A stretch of DNA of 64,000 bases, from the NCBI RefSeq assembly GCF_001188955.3, contig NZ_JPRF03000025.1, positions 1 through 64,000 on the forward strand, written 5' to 3'. The stretch is from Kitasatospora aureofaciens. Its GTDB lineage: Bacteria; Actinomycetota; Actinomycetes; Streptomycetales; Streptomycetaceae. Below are positions 34,906 to 43,273 of this stretch, in pieces. A model generated the notes under the pieces. It did not search any database, was not told the DNA's origin, and saw only the letters and a list, made by a program, of their open reading frames with translations. Numbering within the stretch: position 1 is the first letter of the stretch; every line of letters starts with the position of its first letter. The position numbers and the translations under genes are program-made.

Positions 34906-35187
34906 GTGCAGACGAGGCGTCGGCGGCGCTACTACTACGCCATGATGGGCGTGTGCCTGGGCCTGTTCGTCCTGGCCTGGGGCGTGGTGCGGTTCTTCTC
35001 GGTCGGCGCGGCGATCGGGATGTGCGTGGTCGCGATGGTGATCCCGCCCGCCGCGGCGGTGTTCGCCAACAAGCGGGACCCGGAGGACGACTGGTGGAAC
35101 GATCCGCGCTGGGACGACCCGAAGTGGGACGACCCCGGTCACGACCGGGACCGCCCCGACCACGAGCCGCGCGACAAGCCCCGGTAG
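34906..35187 (+). CDS. DUF3099 small membrane protein
   Basis: 93 residues. A basic start (QTRRRRRYYYAMMG) and two membrane segments (about 12-30 and 33-52), then FANKRDPEDDWWNDPRWDDPKWDDPGHDRDR, an acidic Trp/Asp-rich tail. It matches the DUF3099 family of streptomycetes. No function is known. TACCGT (34893-34898) ends 7 nt before the GTG at 34906, so the mRNA is probably leaderless; the GTG at 34897 is less likely. Confidence 0.82.
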   Translation: MQTRRRRRYYYAMMGVCLGLFVLAWGVVRFFSVGAAIGMCVVAMVIPPAAAVFANKRDPEDDWWNDPRWDDPKWDDPGHDRDRPDHEPRDKPR

Positions 35188-35236
35188 CCGGGCCGGACCG
35201 GTTCGGGACCGGGGCTGAACGGAGCCGGGACCGGTC

Positions 35237-35599
35237 CTAGTAGACGAGCGCCTGGACGCCGTCCGCCGTGATCTCGCTGACGAAGACCTGCGCGCCCGCG
35301 ATCCGGACGCCCTCGACGGTGTCCTTCTGCTCGATCCCGCGCCGGGCCGCGCACTGGGTGCACAGCGTCACCGAGCCGGCCGCCAGGATCGACTCCAGCA
35401 GGTCGGGCAGCGGTGCGGCGTGCGGCAGCTCGAACTCCGCCGCCCTCCCCGGCAGGGCGAACCAGGAGGACTCCCCGGTCAGCCAGAGCGAGACCTCGAT
35501 CCCGCTGGCGACGGCCACGGCCGCCACCGTGAAGGCCTGCGAGCACCGCTCCGGCGCGTCCGCCCCGGCGGTGACCTTGATGACGAGCTTCTTCGACAT
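35237..35599 (-). CDS. DsrE-family protein
   Basis: 120 residues. DsrE/F-like fold pattern: KLVIKVTAGADAPERCSQAFTVAAVAVASGIEVSLWLTGESSWF, then VTLCTQCAARRGI with two Cys near the expected sulfur-carrying position. DsrE-type proteins relay sulfane sulfur. Convergent with the DUF3099 gene and close to the cysA unit, which supports a sulfur role. The ATG at 35599 is well placed. Confidence 0.88.
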   Translation of the reverse strand: MSKKLVIKVTAGADAPERCSQAFTVAAVAVASGIEVSLWLTGESSWFALPGRAAEFELPHAAPLPDLLESILAAGSVTLCTQCAARRGIEQKDTVEGVRIAGAQVFVSEITADGVQALVY

Positions 35600-35788
35600 G
35601 GCGCCACCTTAGAGGGCGCGCGACCCCCGCCCGAGGTCATCCCGGAATCCCTTGGGGAAACCTTGGGCGGCAGCCGGGGGCGGGGGCACGAGAGCCGACG
35701 TGGTGGGGCTCACCGCGACCGGCCGGACCACGGCGGATAGAGTGAGCCCGCAAAATCCACCACAACTGTCGCCGCCTGGGAGCCCCCC

Positions 35789-35896
35789 GTGTCCGGTCTG
35801 GAAATGTTCTTCGACGGTCTGCTGGCCCTCATGGCCGTGCTGATCACCTGGTTCGCCATCTTCTCGGTGATGAAGCTGTACCAGGGCCAGCGCTGA
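35789..35896 (+). CDS. 35-residue single-TM membrane peptide
   Basis: Reads MSGLEMFFDGLLALMAVLIT then WFAIFSVMKLYQGQR, ending in TGA. It has one hydrophobic segment over most of its length. The GTG at 35789 has GGGAG at 6 nt. A TAGAGT -10-like box is at 35738-35743. The clean coding pattern and good start signals support a real small protein. Function unknown. Confidence 0.7.
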   Translation: MSGLEMFFDGLLALMAVLITWFAIFSVMKLYQGQR

Positions 35897-35948
35897 CCCT
35901 GCCGTACGGTTGAGGCAGACCGCACCGACCACGACAGCGACCAGGAAC

Positions 35949-36533
35949 ATGATCGAGATCCCTTCTGACCTCCACAAGGACGTCGTCCCGCTCGCCTTCC
36001 TCCTCGGCACCTGGGAGGGCGCGGGCGTCTACGACTTCCCGGGCACGGAGAAGTGCAACTTCGGCCAGGAGATCGTGATCCGGCACGACGGCCGCCCCTT
36101 CCTCGAGTTCCGCTCCCGCACCTGGGTGCTGAACGAGGAGGGCGAGAAGGTCCGTCCGCTGGAGAACGAGCACGCGTTCTGGCGCATCACCAGCAACCAC
36201 GACGGCACCACGGGCGCGCGCGGGATCGAGATCTCCTCCGTCCGTGACGACGGCACGGTCGAGATCTGGTACGGCGAGCTGGCCGACGGCAAGCCGCAGG
36301 TCGACGTGTCCACCGACGCGGTGGCCCGGATCGAGGGCTCCCCGGAGTACTCCGGCGGCAAGCGGCTGTACGGCTTCGTCAACGGCGAACTGCTCTGGGT
36401 CGGCGAGAAGGCCGCCCCGAACGTGCCGCTGCGCCCGTACATGTCCGCCCAGCTGAAGAAGGTGCTCAGCCCGGCGCAGCTGATCAAGGACATCAACGAC
36501 CTGCCGGACGACGGCATCGCCTTCTTCAAGTAG
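35949..36533 (+). CDS. nitrobindin-like heme-binding beta-barrel protein
   Basis: 194 residues. The signature GTWEGAG (FLLGTWEGAGVYDFPG) and the beta-barrel pattern with ENEHAFWRITSNHDG and VSTDAVARIEGSPEYSGGKRLYGFVNGELLW match the nitrobindin/DUF1794 family (formerly FABP-like). Homologs bind ferric heme and detoxify peroxynitrite. The ATG at 35949 has AGGA at 5 nt; a TACGGT -10 at 35904-35909 gives a 5' leader of about 30 nt. Confidence 0.9.
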   Translation: MIEIPSDLHKDVVPLAFLLGTWEGAGVYDFPGTEKCNFGQEIVIRHDGRPFLEFRSRTWVLNEEGEKVRPLENEHAFWRITSNHDGTTGARGIEISSVRDDGTVEIWYGELADGKPQVDVSTDAVARIEGSPEYSGGKRLYGFVNGELLWVGEKAAPNVPLRPYMSAQLKKVLSPAQLIKDINDLPDDGIAFFK

Positions 36534-36647
36534 GGCTCGGCTCAAGCAGGCACAGCTCGAGCAAGGTCCGTGCACGAGGTAGGGACCGGCCCCCGGCCGG
36601 TCCCTACACTTGCTTCAGGACCCCCGACCTTGGCAGGGACAGAACCC

Positions 36648-37112
36648 GTGGCGGACACCGGCACCACCGACTGGCAACTCTCCGGCGACTGGAAGGCCGA
36701 CCTGCGCGAGCGCGGCTACCGTCTCACGCCGCAGCGGCAGCTCGTGCTGGAGGCCGTGGACGTGCTCGACCACGCCACCCCCGACGACATCCTCTGCCAC
36801 GTCCGCAAGACCGCCAGCGGCATCAACATCTCCACGGTCTACCGGACCCTGGAGCTGCTGGAGGAACTGGGCCTGGTTTCGCACGCCCACCTCGGCCACG
36901 GCGCCCCGACGTACCACCTGGCCGGCCGGCACCACCACCTGCACCTGGTCTGCCGGGACTGCGAGAAGGTCACCGAGACCGGCACCGAGATCGCCCAGCC
37001 GCTGATCGACCGGCTGCGCGAGGAGCACGGTTTCGACACCGACCTCAAGCACTTCGCCATCTTCGGCCGCTGCGCCGACTGCACGGCGAAGCAGGAGGAC
37101 GGCCGGTCGTAA
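36648..37112 (+). CDS. nur: Fur-family regulator, probably nickel-responsive Nur
   Basis: 154 residues. Fur winged helix (LRERGYRLTPQRQLVLEAVDVL, INISTVYRTLELLEELGLV) and metal-binding dimer domain with HLGHGAPTYHLAGRHHHLHLVCRDCEKV and FGRCADC (structural Cys pairs). The segment STVYRTLELLEELGLVSHAHLGHGAPTYHLA is what I recall for Nur of S. coelicolor, which represses nickel uptake and the iron superoxide dismutase when nickel binds. The GTG at 36648 follows CAGGGACAG; the frame opens at 36570. A TACACT -10 at about 36604 gives a short leader. Confidence 0.86.
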   Translation: MADTGTTDWQLSGDWKADLRERGYRLTPQRQLVLEAVDVLDHATPDDILCHVRKTASGINISTVYRTLELLEELGLVSHAHLGHGAPTYHLAGRHHHLHLVCRDCEKVTETGTEIAQPLIDRLREEHGFDTDLKHFAIFGRCADCTAKQEDGRS

Positions 37113-37122
37113 GCTGGCCGGT

Positions 37123-38094
37123 ATGACCGGTGTGAAGAGTCCGCTGCTTGCCCTGCCCGGAGCCGTCCCCGCCGAGGGGGCCGACGAGGGCGTCGCCGCC
37201 CACTACGGCGACATCTTCCGCGAGCAACGGAACCTGTCGCAGGGCACCGGCTTCGTCGACCTCTCGCACCGCGGCGTGGTCACCGTCACCGGCGCGGACC
37301 GCCTCTCCTGGCTGCACCTGCTGCTCACCCAGCACGTGAGCCAGCTGGAGCCGCAGCACGCCACCGAGGCGCTGGTGCTCTCCCCGAACGGGCACGTCGA
37401 GCACGCCCTCTACCTGGTCGACGACGGGACCACCACCTGGGCCCACGTCGAGCCGGGCACCCAGGGCGCGCTGGTGGCCTACCTGGAGAGCATGAAGTTC
37501 TTCTACCGGGTGGAGGTCGCCGACGCGACCGCCGACTACGCCGTGGTCCACCTGCCGGCCGGCTCCACCGGCTCGGTCGACGGTGCCGCCGCCGTCCGCG
37601 AACTCCCTTACGGGCGCGACCTGTTCGTGCCGCGCGCCGGTCTGGAGGGGGTCACCGCCGGGTTCGGCCCGGCGGCCGGGGTCTGGGCGTACGAGGCGCT
37701 GCGGATCGAGGGCCACCGCCCCCGGCTCGGCTTCGAGACCGACCACCGGACCATCCCACACGAGGTGGACTGGCTGAGCACCGCCGTCCACCTGCAGAAG
37801 GGCTGCTACCGGGGCCAGGAGACCGTCGCCCGGGTGCACAACCTGGGCCGCCCACCGCGCCGGCTGGTCTTCCTCCACCTGGACGGCACCGAGGAGACGC
37901 TGCCCCCGCACGGCACCGAGGTGCGGCTGGCCTCCGACCCGGACGGGCGCTCGCTGGGCTTCGTGACCTCCTCGGCCCGGCACCACGAGCTGGGGCCGAT
38001 CGCGCTGGCGATCGTCAAGCGGAACGTCCCGGTCGACGCGGTGCTGCTGGCCGGCACGGTTCCGGGCACCCAGGACGTGATCGTCCCGCAGTAG
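37123..38094 (+). CDS. ygfZ: YgfZ/GcvT-domain folate-binding protein (Fe-S repair)
   Basis: 323 residues. The YgfZ hallmark KGCYRGQE is present with Cys at residue 228, the same number as in E. coli. The GcvT-like folate-binding region precedes it (GADRLSWLHLLLTQHVS, ALVLSPNGHVEHALYLV, FFYRVEV). The family helps assemble or repair Fe-S enzymes using tetrahydrofolate. It starts 10 nt after nur, so the two are probably co-transcribed. Confidence 0.93.
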   Translation: MTGVKSPLLALPGAVPAEGADEGVAAHYGDIFREQRNLSQGTGFVDLSHRGVVTVTGADRLSWLHLLLTQHVSQLEPQHATEALVLSPNGHVEHALYLVDDGTTTWAHVEPGTQGALVAYLESMKFFYRVEVADATADYAVVHLPAGSTGSVDGAAAVRELPYGRDLFVPRAGLEGVTAGFGPAAGVWAYEALRIEGHRPRLGFETDHRTIPHEVDWLSTAVHLQKGCYRGQETVARVHNLGRPPRRLVFLHLDGTEETLPPHGTEVRLASDPDGRSLGFVTSSARHHELGPIALAIVKRNVPVDAVLLAGTVPGTQDVIVPQ

Positions 38095-38120
38095 CGCCTG
38101 CGGGCCCCGGGCCCCGGGCC

Positions 38121-38561
38121 TCAGACCTCGACGAGGACGGTGAACGGGCCGTCGTTCACCAGTGCCACCTGCATGTCGGCGCCGAACCGGCCCGTCTCCA
38201 CCTTGGCGCCGAGCGCCCGCAGTTGGGCGACCACCTCGTCCACCAGCGGCTCGGCGACCGGCCCGGGGGCGGCCGCGGTCCAGGTGGGGCGGCGGCCCTT
38301 GCGGGCGTCGCCGTAGAGGGTGAACTGGCTGATCACCAGCAGCGGCCCGCCGATGTCGGAGCAACTCTGCTCCACGCCCTCGTCGTTGACCGGCAGGATC
38401 CGCAGCGTCCAGAGCTTGCGGGCCAGTTGGGCCGCCTTGGCCGGGGTGTCCTCATGGGTCACACCGACCAGGACGCACAGCCCGGGCCCCTCGATCGCGC
38501 CGACGGTCTCTCCGGCCACGGTCACCCGGGCCTCGGTCACTCGCTGCACCACTGCTCGCAT
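38121..38561 (-). CDS. dtd: D-aminoacyl-tRNA deacylase
   Basis: 146 residues, the normal length. Dtd removes D-amino acids from tRNA. Seen: MRAVVQRVTEARVTVAGETVG at the start, the SQFTLYGDARKGRRP motif and the NDGPFTVLVE motif with the Gly-cisPro pair. The ATG at 38561 is the family start; the open frame before it is unrelated. CACAAT lies 6 nt before the ATG, so a leaderless mRNA is possible. It converges with the ygfZ gene at 26 bp. Confidence 0.95.
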   Translation of the reverse strand: MRAVVQRVTEARVTVAGETVGAIEGPGLCVLVGVTHEDTPAKAAQLARKLWTLRILPVNDEGVEQSCSDIGGPLLVISQFTLYGDARKGRRPTWTAAAPGPVAEPLVDEVVAQLRALGAKVETGRFGADMQVALVNDGPFTVLVEV

Positions 38562-39130
38562 GCCGCCATTGTGCCGGAGCGCCGTACGGCCCGGAGAGGG
38601 CTCCGGGTGATCGGCACGGGACGGCCCGGGCTCGGGGCGCCCAACGAGGACGCGTGAGGAGGGCGCGTAAGGAGGAGCGCGGGCGAGGGACGCGTACGGG
38701 GGCGCACACGATGGGCGCGCAAACTGGTGGTGCACGCCGTGCGGCGCGCGCCTGCGCAGGTTCGAGCGCTGCTCTTCCTGCGGAAAGTCCCGGTCATATC
38801 AGCCACCCCCGTTCGCCAGGGGGCCGTTCGGGTGCACGGGCGGTGCGCGCGCGCCGGGTGGGGTGGCACGCTGGGGAACCGTACGAAGGGCTCGGCGCGC
38901 CTGAAGGTCCGCCGCACCGGGCCGGGGTTCGGCCGGGCGGTCGAGCCGGTAGGTCAGGCGTTCTGTCGGGGGTCGCCCTGGTGGGTGGTCCCGGCCGGGG
39001 AGCGGAACCCTTCGGGGGCCCCGGGCGTGCCAACGGACGGGACGCGCGAGCCCGTCGGGGGACGGGCCGGGCCGGCGGCAGGGACGGGCTGCCGCGAGCG
39101 GGCGGGATCGGACGACGGCAGGTGGGCTGG
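38562..39130. other. intergenic region, no gene supported
   Basis: A 569-bp divergent gap between dtd and rsiG. Open frames run through it on the plus strand, but the encoded residues are Arg/Gly-rich without conserved look. It is rich in CGCG and GGGG stretches and should contain both promoters. I saw no clear -10/-35 pair or operator. Confidence 0.45.
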
Positions 39131-39775
39131 ATGATGGACGCGAGCGGCGCGGCGTGGAACCGATCCGGGCAGGTGGCGCAGGCCCCCGGGGCCCCGGCCT
39201 GGGCGGCCGGCCCGGACGGCGAGCCCGACCTGGAGCGGCTGGACCTGGAGCAGCTGCGGATCCTGCGCCGGGAGACCATGGAGCAGGAGGCCGACCTGTC
39301 CTACCTGCGGCGGCTGCTGCACGGGCGGATGGACATCCTGCGGGCCGAGCTCGACCGGCGTCCCGGCGGCGGCACCGCCCACCGCGCCCGGTCGGGCGGC
39401 TACGGCAGCGGCGCCCCGGCGGTCGGCGGGGAGCCCGGCACCGACCTGCTGGACCTGCTGCCGGCCATCCTGACCGACGCGCCCTCCACCGTGCGGCGCT
39501 CGGCCCGGCACGTCACCCTCGGCCCGCCGCGCACTCAGGAGTCCCAGCTGGAGGCGGACGCGCTGATGGGCGACGTCCAGCTCGCCGACCTCGCCGCCCA
39601 CCCCGCCGAGGAGCTGCTGGCCGCCCTGGAGCGGCTGCGCGCCCATGAGCGGGAGGTGTCCGGACGGCGCCAGCGGCTGCTGCGCACGGCCGACGGTTGC
39701 AATGCCGAGATCACCCGCAGGTACCGTGATGGGGAAGCACGGGTCGAGGACCTGCTCTCGGAGAGGCCGCTCTGA
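39131..39775 (+). CDS. rsiG: RsiG-type anti-sigma factor (c-di-GMP-dependent, for sigma WhiG)
   Basis: 214 residues. Two helical repeats fit the RsiG signature E(X)3S(X)2R(X)3(Q/H)(X)3D: Glu53, Ser57, Arg60, His64, Asp68 (in EADLSYLRRLLHGRMD), and Glu173, Ser177, Arg180, Leu184, Asp188 (in EREVSGRRQRLLRTAD). In S. venezuelae RsiG binds two c-di-GMP between such helices and then holds WhiG, blocking sporulation genes. The second copy lacks the polar residue at position four. The ATG at 39131 (or 39134) is chosen; the frame extends upstream. The asparaginase gene follows after 71 nt. Confidence 0.85.
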   Translation: MMDASGAAWNRSGQVAQAPGAPAWAAGPDGEPDLERLDLEQLRILRRETMEQEADLSYLRRLLHGRMDILRAELDRRPGGGTAHRARSGGYGSGAPAVGGEPGTDLLDLLPAILTDAPSTVRRSARHVTLGPPRTQESQLEADALMGDVQLADLAAHPAEELLAALERLRAHEREVSGRRQRLLRTADGCNAEITRRYRDGEARVEDLLSERPL

Positions 39776-39846
39776 CCGGGTGAGTCGTCGGGGGCGGTCG
39801 GGTCCGGCTTCCTCCCGGCCCACCCCCGCCCCCGGAAGGCACCCCG

Positions 39847-40806
39847 ATGTCCCAGCCCGCCACCCCGCCCGTGCTCGCCGAGGTCATACGCTCGGGCTTC
39901 ACCGAGGGCCGTCACCACGGCTCCCTGGTCCTGCTCGCCGCCGACGGCTCGGTGGAGTTCGTGCTCGGCGACCCCGACGCGCCGGTCTTCCCCCGCTCGA
40001 CGGCCAAGCCGTTCCAGGCGGTGGCCACGCTGCGGGCCGGGCTGGCCATCGAGGGCGAGCTGCTGGCGCTGGCGGCCTCCAGCCACTCTGCCGAATCGTT
40101 TCACCTCGACGGCGTCCGGGCCATCCTCGGCTCCGCCGGCCTCGACGAGTCGGCCCTGCGCACCCCGGCCGACCTGCCGCTGGACGAGACCGAGGCGGAG
40201 CTCCTGCTCGCCGCCGGCGGACGGCGCGCCCCGATCCTGATGGACTGCTCCGGCAAGCACGCCGGCTGGCTGGCTGCCTGCGTCGCCAACGGGTGGGACA
40301 CCGGCAGCTACCTCGACCCGGCTCACCCGATCCAGGAGCTGGCCCGCGAGGCCCTCGCGGAGGGGACCGGCGAGACCCCCGTGCACACCGGTGTGGACGG
40401 CTGCGGCGCCCCGCTGCTGGCCGTCACCCTGACCGGCCTGGCCCGCGGCTACCGCAGCCTTGTGCTGGCCGCCGAGGGCACCGCGCAGCGCCGGATCGCC
40501 GACGCCATGCGCGCCCACCCCGAGTACGTGGCCGGCACCCGCCGGGCCGACACCTGGCTGATGCGGGCCGTCCCGGGCGCGCTGTCCAAGATGGGCGCCG
40601 AGGCCGTCCAGGTGGTCGCGCTGCCGGACGGGCGGGCGCTCGCCTTCAAGATCGACGACGGCGCGGAGCGGGCCCGCGGCCCGGTGCTGGCGGCCGCGCT
40701 GCGCCGGCTCGGCGTGACCGGCGCGGACGACACCGTCGAGCGGATCGGCGCGGCCCCGCTGCTCGGCGGCGGCGCCCCGGTCGGCGAGGTCCGGGCGGCC
40801 TTCTAG
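39847..40806 (+). CDS. L-asparaginase, class 3 (Rhizobium type, asparaginase II)
   Basis: 319 residues. Signatures of the serine-type class: PRSTAKPFQA (SxxK nucleophile pair near residue 47-52), MDCSGKHAGWLAAC and VDGCGAPLLAV with the zinc-binding cysteines. It hydrolyses asparagine to aspartate and ammonia. No signal peptide, so it is probably cytoplasmic. The ATG at 39847 is chosen though its ribosome-binding site (GGAAGG at 11 nt) is distant. GlnR boxes were not found upstream. Confidence 0.9.
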   Translation: MSQPATPPVLAEVIRSGFTEGRHHGSLVLLAADGSVEFVLGDPDAPVFPRSTAKPFQAVATLRAGLAIEGELLALAASSHSAESFHLDGVRAILGSAGLDESALRTPADLPLDETEAELLLAAGGRRAPILMDCSGKHAGWLAACVANGWDTGSYLDPAHPIQELAREALAEGTGETPVHTGVDGCGAPLLAVTLTGLARGYRSLVLAAEGTAQRRIADAMRAHPEYVAGTRRADTWLMRAVPGALSKMGAEAVQVVALPDGRALAFKIDDGAERARGPVLAAALRRLGVTGADDTVERIGAAPLLGGGAPVGEVRAAF

Positions 40807-40913
40807 CGCGCCCCGACAGCGCCGGGGCCCCTGCGGACCCCGTCCGGGGTGCGGGCGGCCCCGGGGCGGTGCACGGTGGACCGGGGGCCGTCGCACAGCT
40901 GAGGGAGTCCGCC

Positions 40914-41123
40914 ATGACCGACCACGTGTACCGGGTGACCGAGATCGTCGGGTCCTCGACCGAGAGCGTCGACGCCGCGATCCGCAACGGGGTGGAACGG
41001 GCCTCCCGGACTCTGCGCAACCTCGACTGGTTCGAGGTCTCGCAGGTCCGGGGCCACCTGGAGGACGGCCGGATCAAGCACTACCAGGTGTGTATCAAGG
41101 TCGGCTTCCGGCTGGAGGACTGA
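40914..41123 (+). CDS. dodecin (flavin-binding dodecamer)
   Basis: 69 residues. The dodecin pattern is complete: MTDHVYRVTEIVGSSTESVDAAIRNGVERASRTLRNLDWFEVSQVRGHLEDGRIKHYQVCIKVGFRLE. Dodecins store riboflavin, FMN or related cofactors; actinobacterial ones may also bind CoA. GAGGGAG stands 8 nt before the ATG. A terminator follows. Confidence 0.95.
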   Translation: MTDHVYRVTEIVGSSTESVDAAIRNGVERASRTLRNLDWFEVSQVRGHLEDGRIKHYQVCIKVGFRLED

Positions 41124-41144
41124 CCGGCTCCCGGAGACGGCAGA

Positions 41145-41180
41145 GGCCGGGGTCCACGGACGAATCCGCGGACCCCGGCC
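41145..41180. terminator. bidirectional terminator between dodecin and ppa
   Basis: GGCCGGGGTCC (41145-41155) pairs perfectly with GGACCCCGGCC (41170-41180), 14-nt loop. It lies between the convergent dodecin and ppa genes. Confidence 0.75.
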
Positions 41181-41253
41181 CCAGGAGAATCTGTCCCGAC
41201 CTACCTCGAACTGCTCCGAACGGACCAGGAGCGAACGAGATCGGAACGACGGC

Positions 41254-41745
41254 TCAGTGGCCGCCCTGCTCCGCGAGGCGCTTGATCGAAGCGGTGACCT
41301 CGGCCTCGGCCTCGGCGCGGCCGACCCAGTTGGCGCCCTCGACGGACTTGCCCGGCTCCAGGTCCTTGTAGACCTCGAAGAAGTGCTGGATCTCCAGGCG
41401 GTCGAACTCCGACACGTGGTGGATGTCGCGCAGGTGCTCCCAGCGCGGGTCGGTCGCCGGGACGCACAGCAGCTTGTCGTCGCCGCCGGCCTCGTCGGTC
41501 ATGTGGAACATGCCGATGGCGCGGCACTTGATGAGGCAGCCCGGGAAGGTCGGCTCGTCCAGGATGACCAGGGCGTCCAGCGGGTCGCCGTCCTCGCCGA
41601 GCGTGCCCTCGACGTAGCCGTAGTCGGCCGGGTAGCGGGTCGAGGTGAAGAGCATCCGGTCGAGCCGCAGACGGCCGGTCTCGTGGTCGACCTCGTACTT
41701 GTTACGAGAGCCCTTCGGGATTTCGATAAGGACGTCGAACTCCAA
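41254..41745 (-). CDS. ppa: inorganic pyrophosphatase (type I)
   Basis: 163 residues, the normal streptomycete length. It hydrolyses pyrophosphate to phosphate. Active-site blocks: EIPKGSRNKYEVD, DYGYVEGTLGEDGDPLDALVI with the metal-binding aspartates and CRAIGMF. The start is TTG at 41745, giving MEFDVLIEIPKGSRN, because GGAGG lies 5-6 nt upstream; a TTG at 41757 opens the frame but overlaps this site. It is divergent from the DacB gene, with 76 bp between them. Confidence 0.95.
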   Translation of the reverse strand: MEFDVLIEIPKGSRNKYEVDHETGRLRLDRMLFTSTRYPADYGYVEGTLGEDGDPLDALVILDEPTFPGCLIKCRAIGMFHMTDEAGGDDKLLCVPATDPRWEHLRDIHHVSEFDRLEIQHFFEVYKDLEPGKSVEGANWVGRAEAEAEVTASIKRLAEQGGH

Positions 41746-41821
41746 CGGTTCCTCCAAGGTAGGGACTGACAGAATCCAAGTGTCTCCTACGGGAGTGAGT
41801 GCTCGGGAAAGGGGCCGGTCG

Positions 41822-43273
41822 GTGGGAGCAGGGGGAGGGGCGGTGCGCCGTCGCAGGGGGACGGCCGCCGGACTGATCGGGGCGGCCCTGCTGGCCGCCG
41901 GAACGGCACTGGGAGCGGGCGGCGCGTACGCGCAGCCGATCCCGACCCCGGGCGGGAGCGGGTCGCCCGCCGCGCCCTCGGGGCCCGCGACGGGCGCCGT
42001 GCTGGCGGCCGCCGGGACGGGCCCGGAGGCCGCCGTCCCGACCGCGAAGGGCCTCCAGCAGGCACTCGGCCCCTACGTCTCCGACAGGAACCTGGGCACC
42101 GTGAGCGTCGCCGTCGCGGACGCCGCCGACGGCCAGGTCCTCTACGGCTCGGGGGAGAACGTCCCCGGCACCCCCGCCTCCACCACCAAGCTGGCCACCT
42201 CGGTCGCGGCCCTGTCGCTGATCCCCGGCGACACCCGGCTCACCACCAGGGTGGTCCGCGGCGCGGACCCGGGCACCGTCACCCTGGTCGGCGGCGGCGA
42301 CCCGACGCTCACCGCGCTGCCTGCCGACCAGGTGCAGATCGGCGGCCGGCCCGCCGACGCCGACACCGCCCCGGCCTCGCTGGAGGCGCTCGCCCGGCAG
42401 ACCGCGGCCGCGCTCAAGGCGGCCGGCACCACCAGGGTCAAGCTGGACTACGACCTGTCGCTGTACACGGGCAGCCCGCAGCACAGGACGAACCCCGACA
42501 ACTACAACATCGCCCTGGTCGTCCCGCTGATGGTGGACGAGGCCAAGGTCGACCCCAAGAGCCGTGAGGAGGCGCCGGAACGGTTCGCCGACCCGGCCGA
42601 CGCGGCCGCCACGACCTTCGCCACGATGCTCGCCGCCCAGGGCGTCACCGTCGACGGCAAGGCCGGACCGGCCGCCGCCCCGGCCGCCGCCGACGCCCCC
42701 GTCCTCGGCAAGGTCGACTCGCCGACGGTCGCCCGACTGGTCGAGCGCCTGCTGACCGACTCCGACAACCAGCTCGCCGAGGCGATCGCCCGTCAGGTCG
42801 CCATCGCCGCCCACCAGCCGGCCGGCTTCGAGGGCGCGGCGGCCGCCGTCACCCAGCAGCTGACCCGGCTCGGTGTGCCGATGACCGGGGTGGTCCTCAA
42901 CGACGGCAGCGGCCTGCACAAGGGCAACCAGATCCCGCCCGCCGCCCTGGTCCGGATCCTCGCCCTGGCCGCCTCCGACCAGCACCCCGCCCTGCGTCCG
43001 GTCCTCACCGGCCTTCCGGTGGCCGGCTTCACCGGCACCCTCGGCAAACGCTACGGCTCCGGATCCGGCGCCGCCGACGCGGCCGGCCTGGTCCGCGCCA
43101 AGACCGGCACCCTCAGCGGCGTCAACACCCTCGCCGGCACCGTCGTCGACGCCGACGGCCGGCTGCTCACCTTCGCCGTCATGTCCCGCACCGCCGACAC
43201 CGTCCCCGCCGACACCGTCCGCGCCGCCCTGGACCGCATCGCCGCCCACCTCGCCTCCTGCGGCTGCCACTGA
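41822..43273 (+). CDS. dacB: D-alanyl-D-alanine carboxypeptidase/endopeptidase (PBP4, DacB)
   Basis: 483 residues. A signal peptide (GLIGAALLAAGTALGAGGAYA) leads to a class C penicillin-binding domain. Catalytic motifs: SxxK as STTK at 120-123, SxN as SDN at 314-316, KTG as K427-TG with AKTGTLSG. It trims D-alanine from or cuts cross-links of peptidoglycan in the wall. The GTG at 41822 has GAAAGGGG at 8 nt; GTGs at 41795 and 41843 are alternatives. The C-terminus ends SCGCH. Confidence 0.93.
   Translation: MGAGGGAVRRRRGTAAGLIGAALLAAGTALGAGGAYAQPIPTPGGSGSPAAPSGPATGAVLAAAGTGPEAAVPTAKGLQQALGPYVSDRNLGTVSVAVADAADGQVLYGSGENVPGTPASTTKLATSVAALSLIPGDTRLTTRVVRGADPGTVTLVGGGDPTLTALPADQVQIGGRPADADTAPASLEALARQTAAALKAAGTTRVKLDYDLSLYTGSPQHRTNPDNYNIALVVPLMVDEAKVDPKSREEAPERFADPADAAATTFATMLAAQGVTVDGKAGPAAAPAAADAPVLGKVDSPTVARLVERLLTDSDNQLAEAIARQVAIAAHQPAGFEGAAAAVTQQLTRLGVPMTGVVLNDGSGLHKGNQIPPAALVRILALAASDQHPALRPVLTGLPVAGFTGTLGKRYGSGSGAADAAGLVRAKTGTLSGVNTLAGTVVDADGRLLTFAVMSRTADTVPADTVRAALDRIAAHLASCGCH

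Noticed and set aside
38654..39130. Upstream extension of the RsiG frame
   Set aside because: The added residues are Arg/Gly/Ala-rich without pattern and the family protein begins near 39131.
39645..41123. 492-residue plus-strand open frame
   Set aside because: Only its last 69 codons (dodecin) are real; the rest is a shadow of the asparaginase gene.
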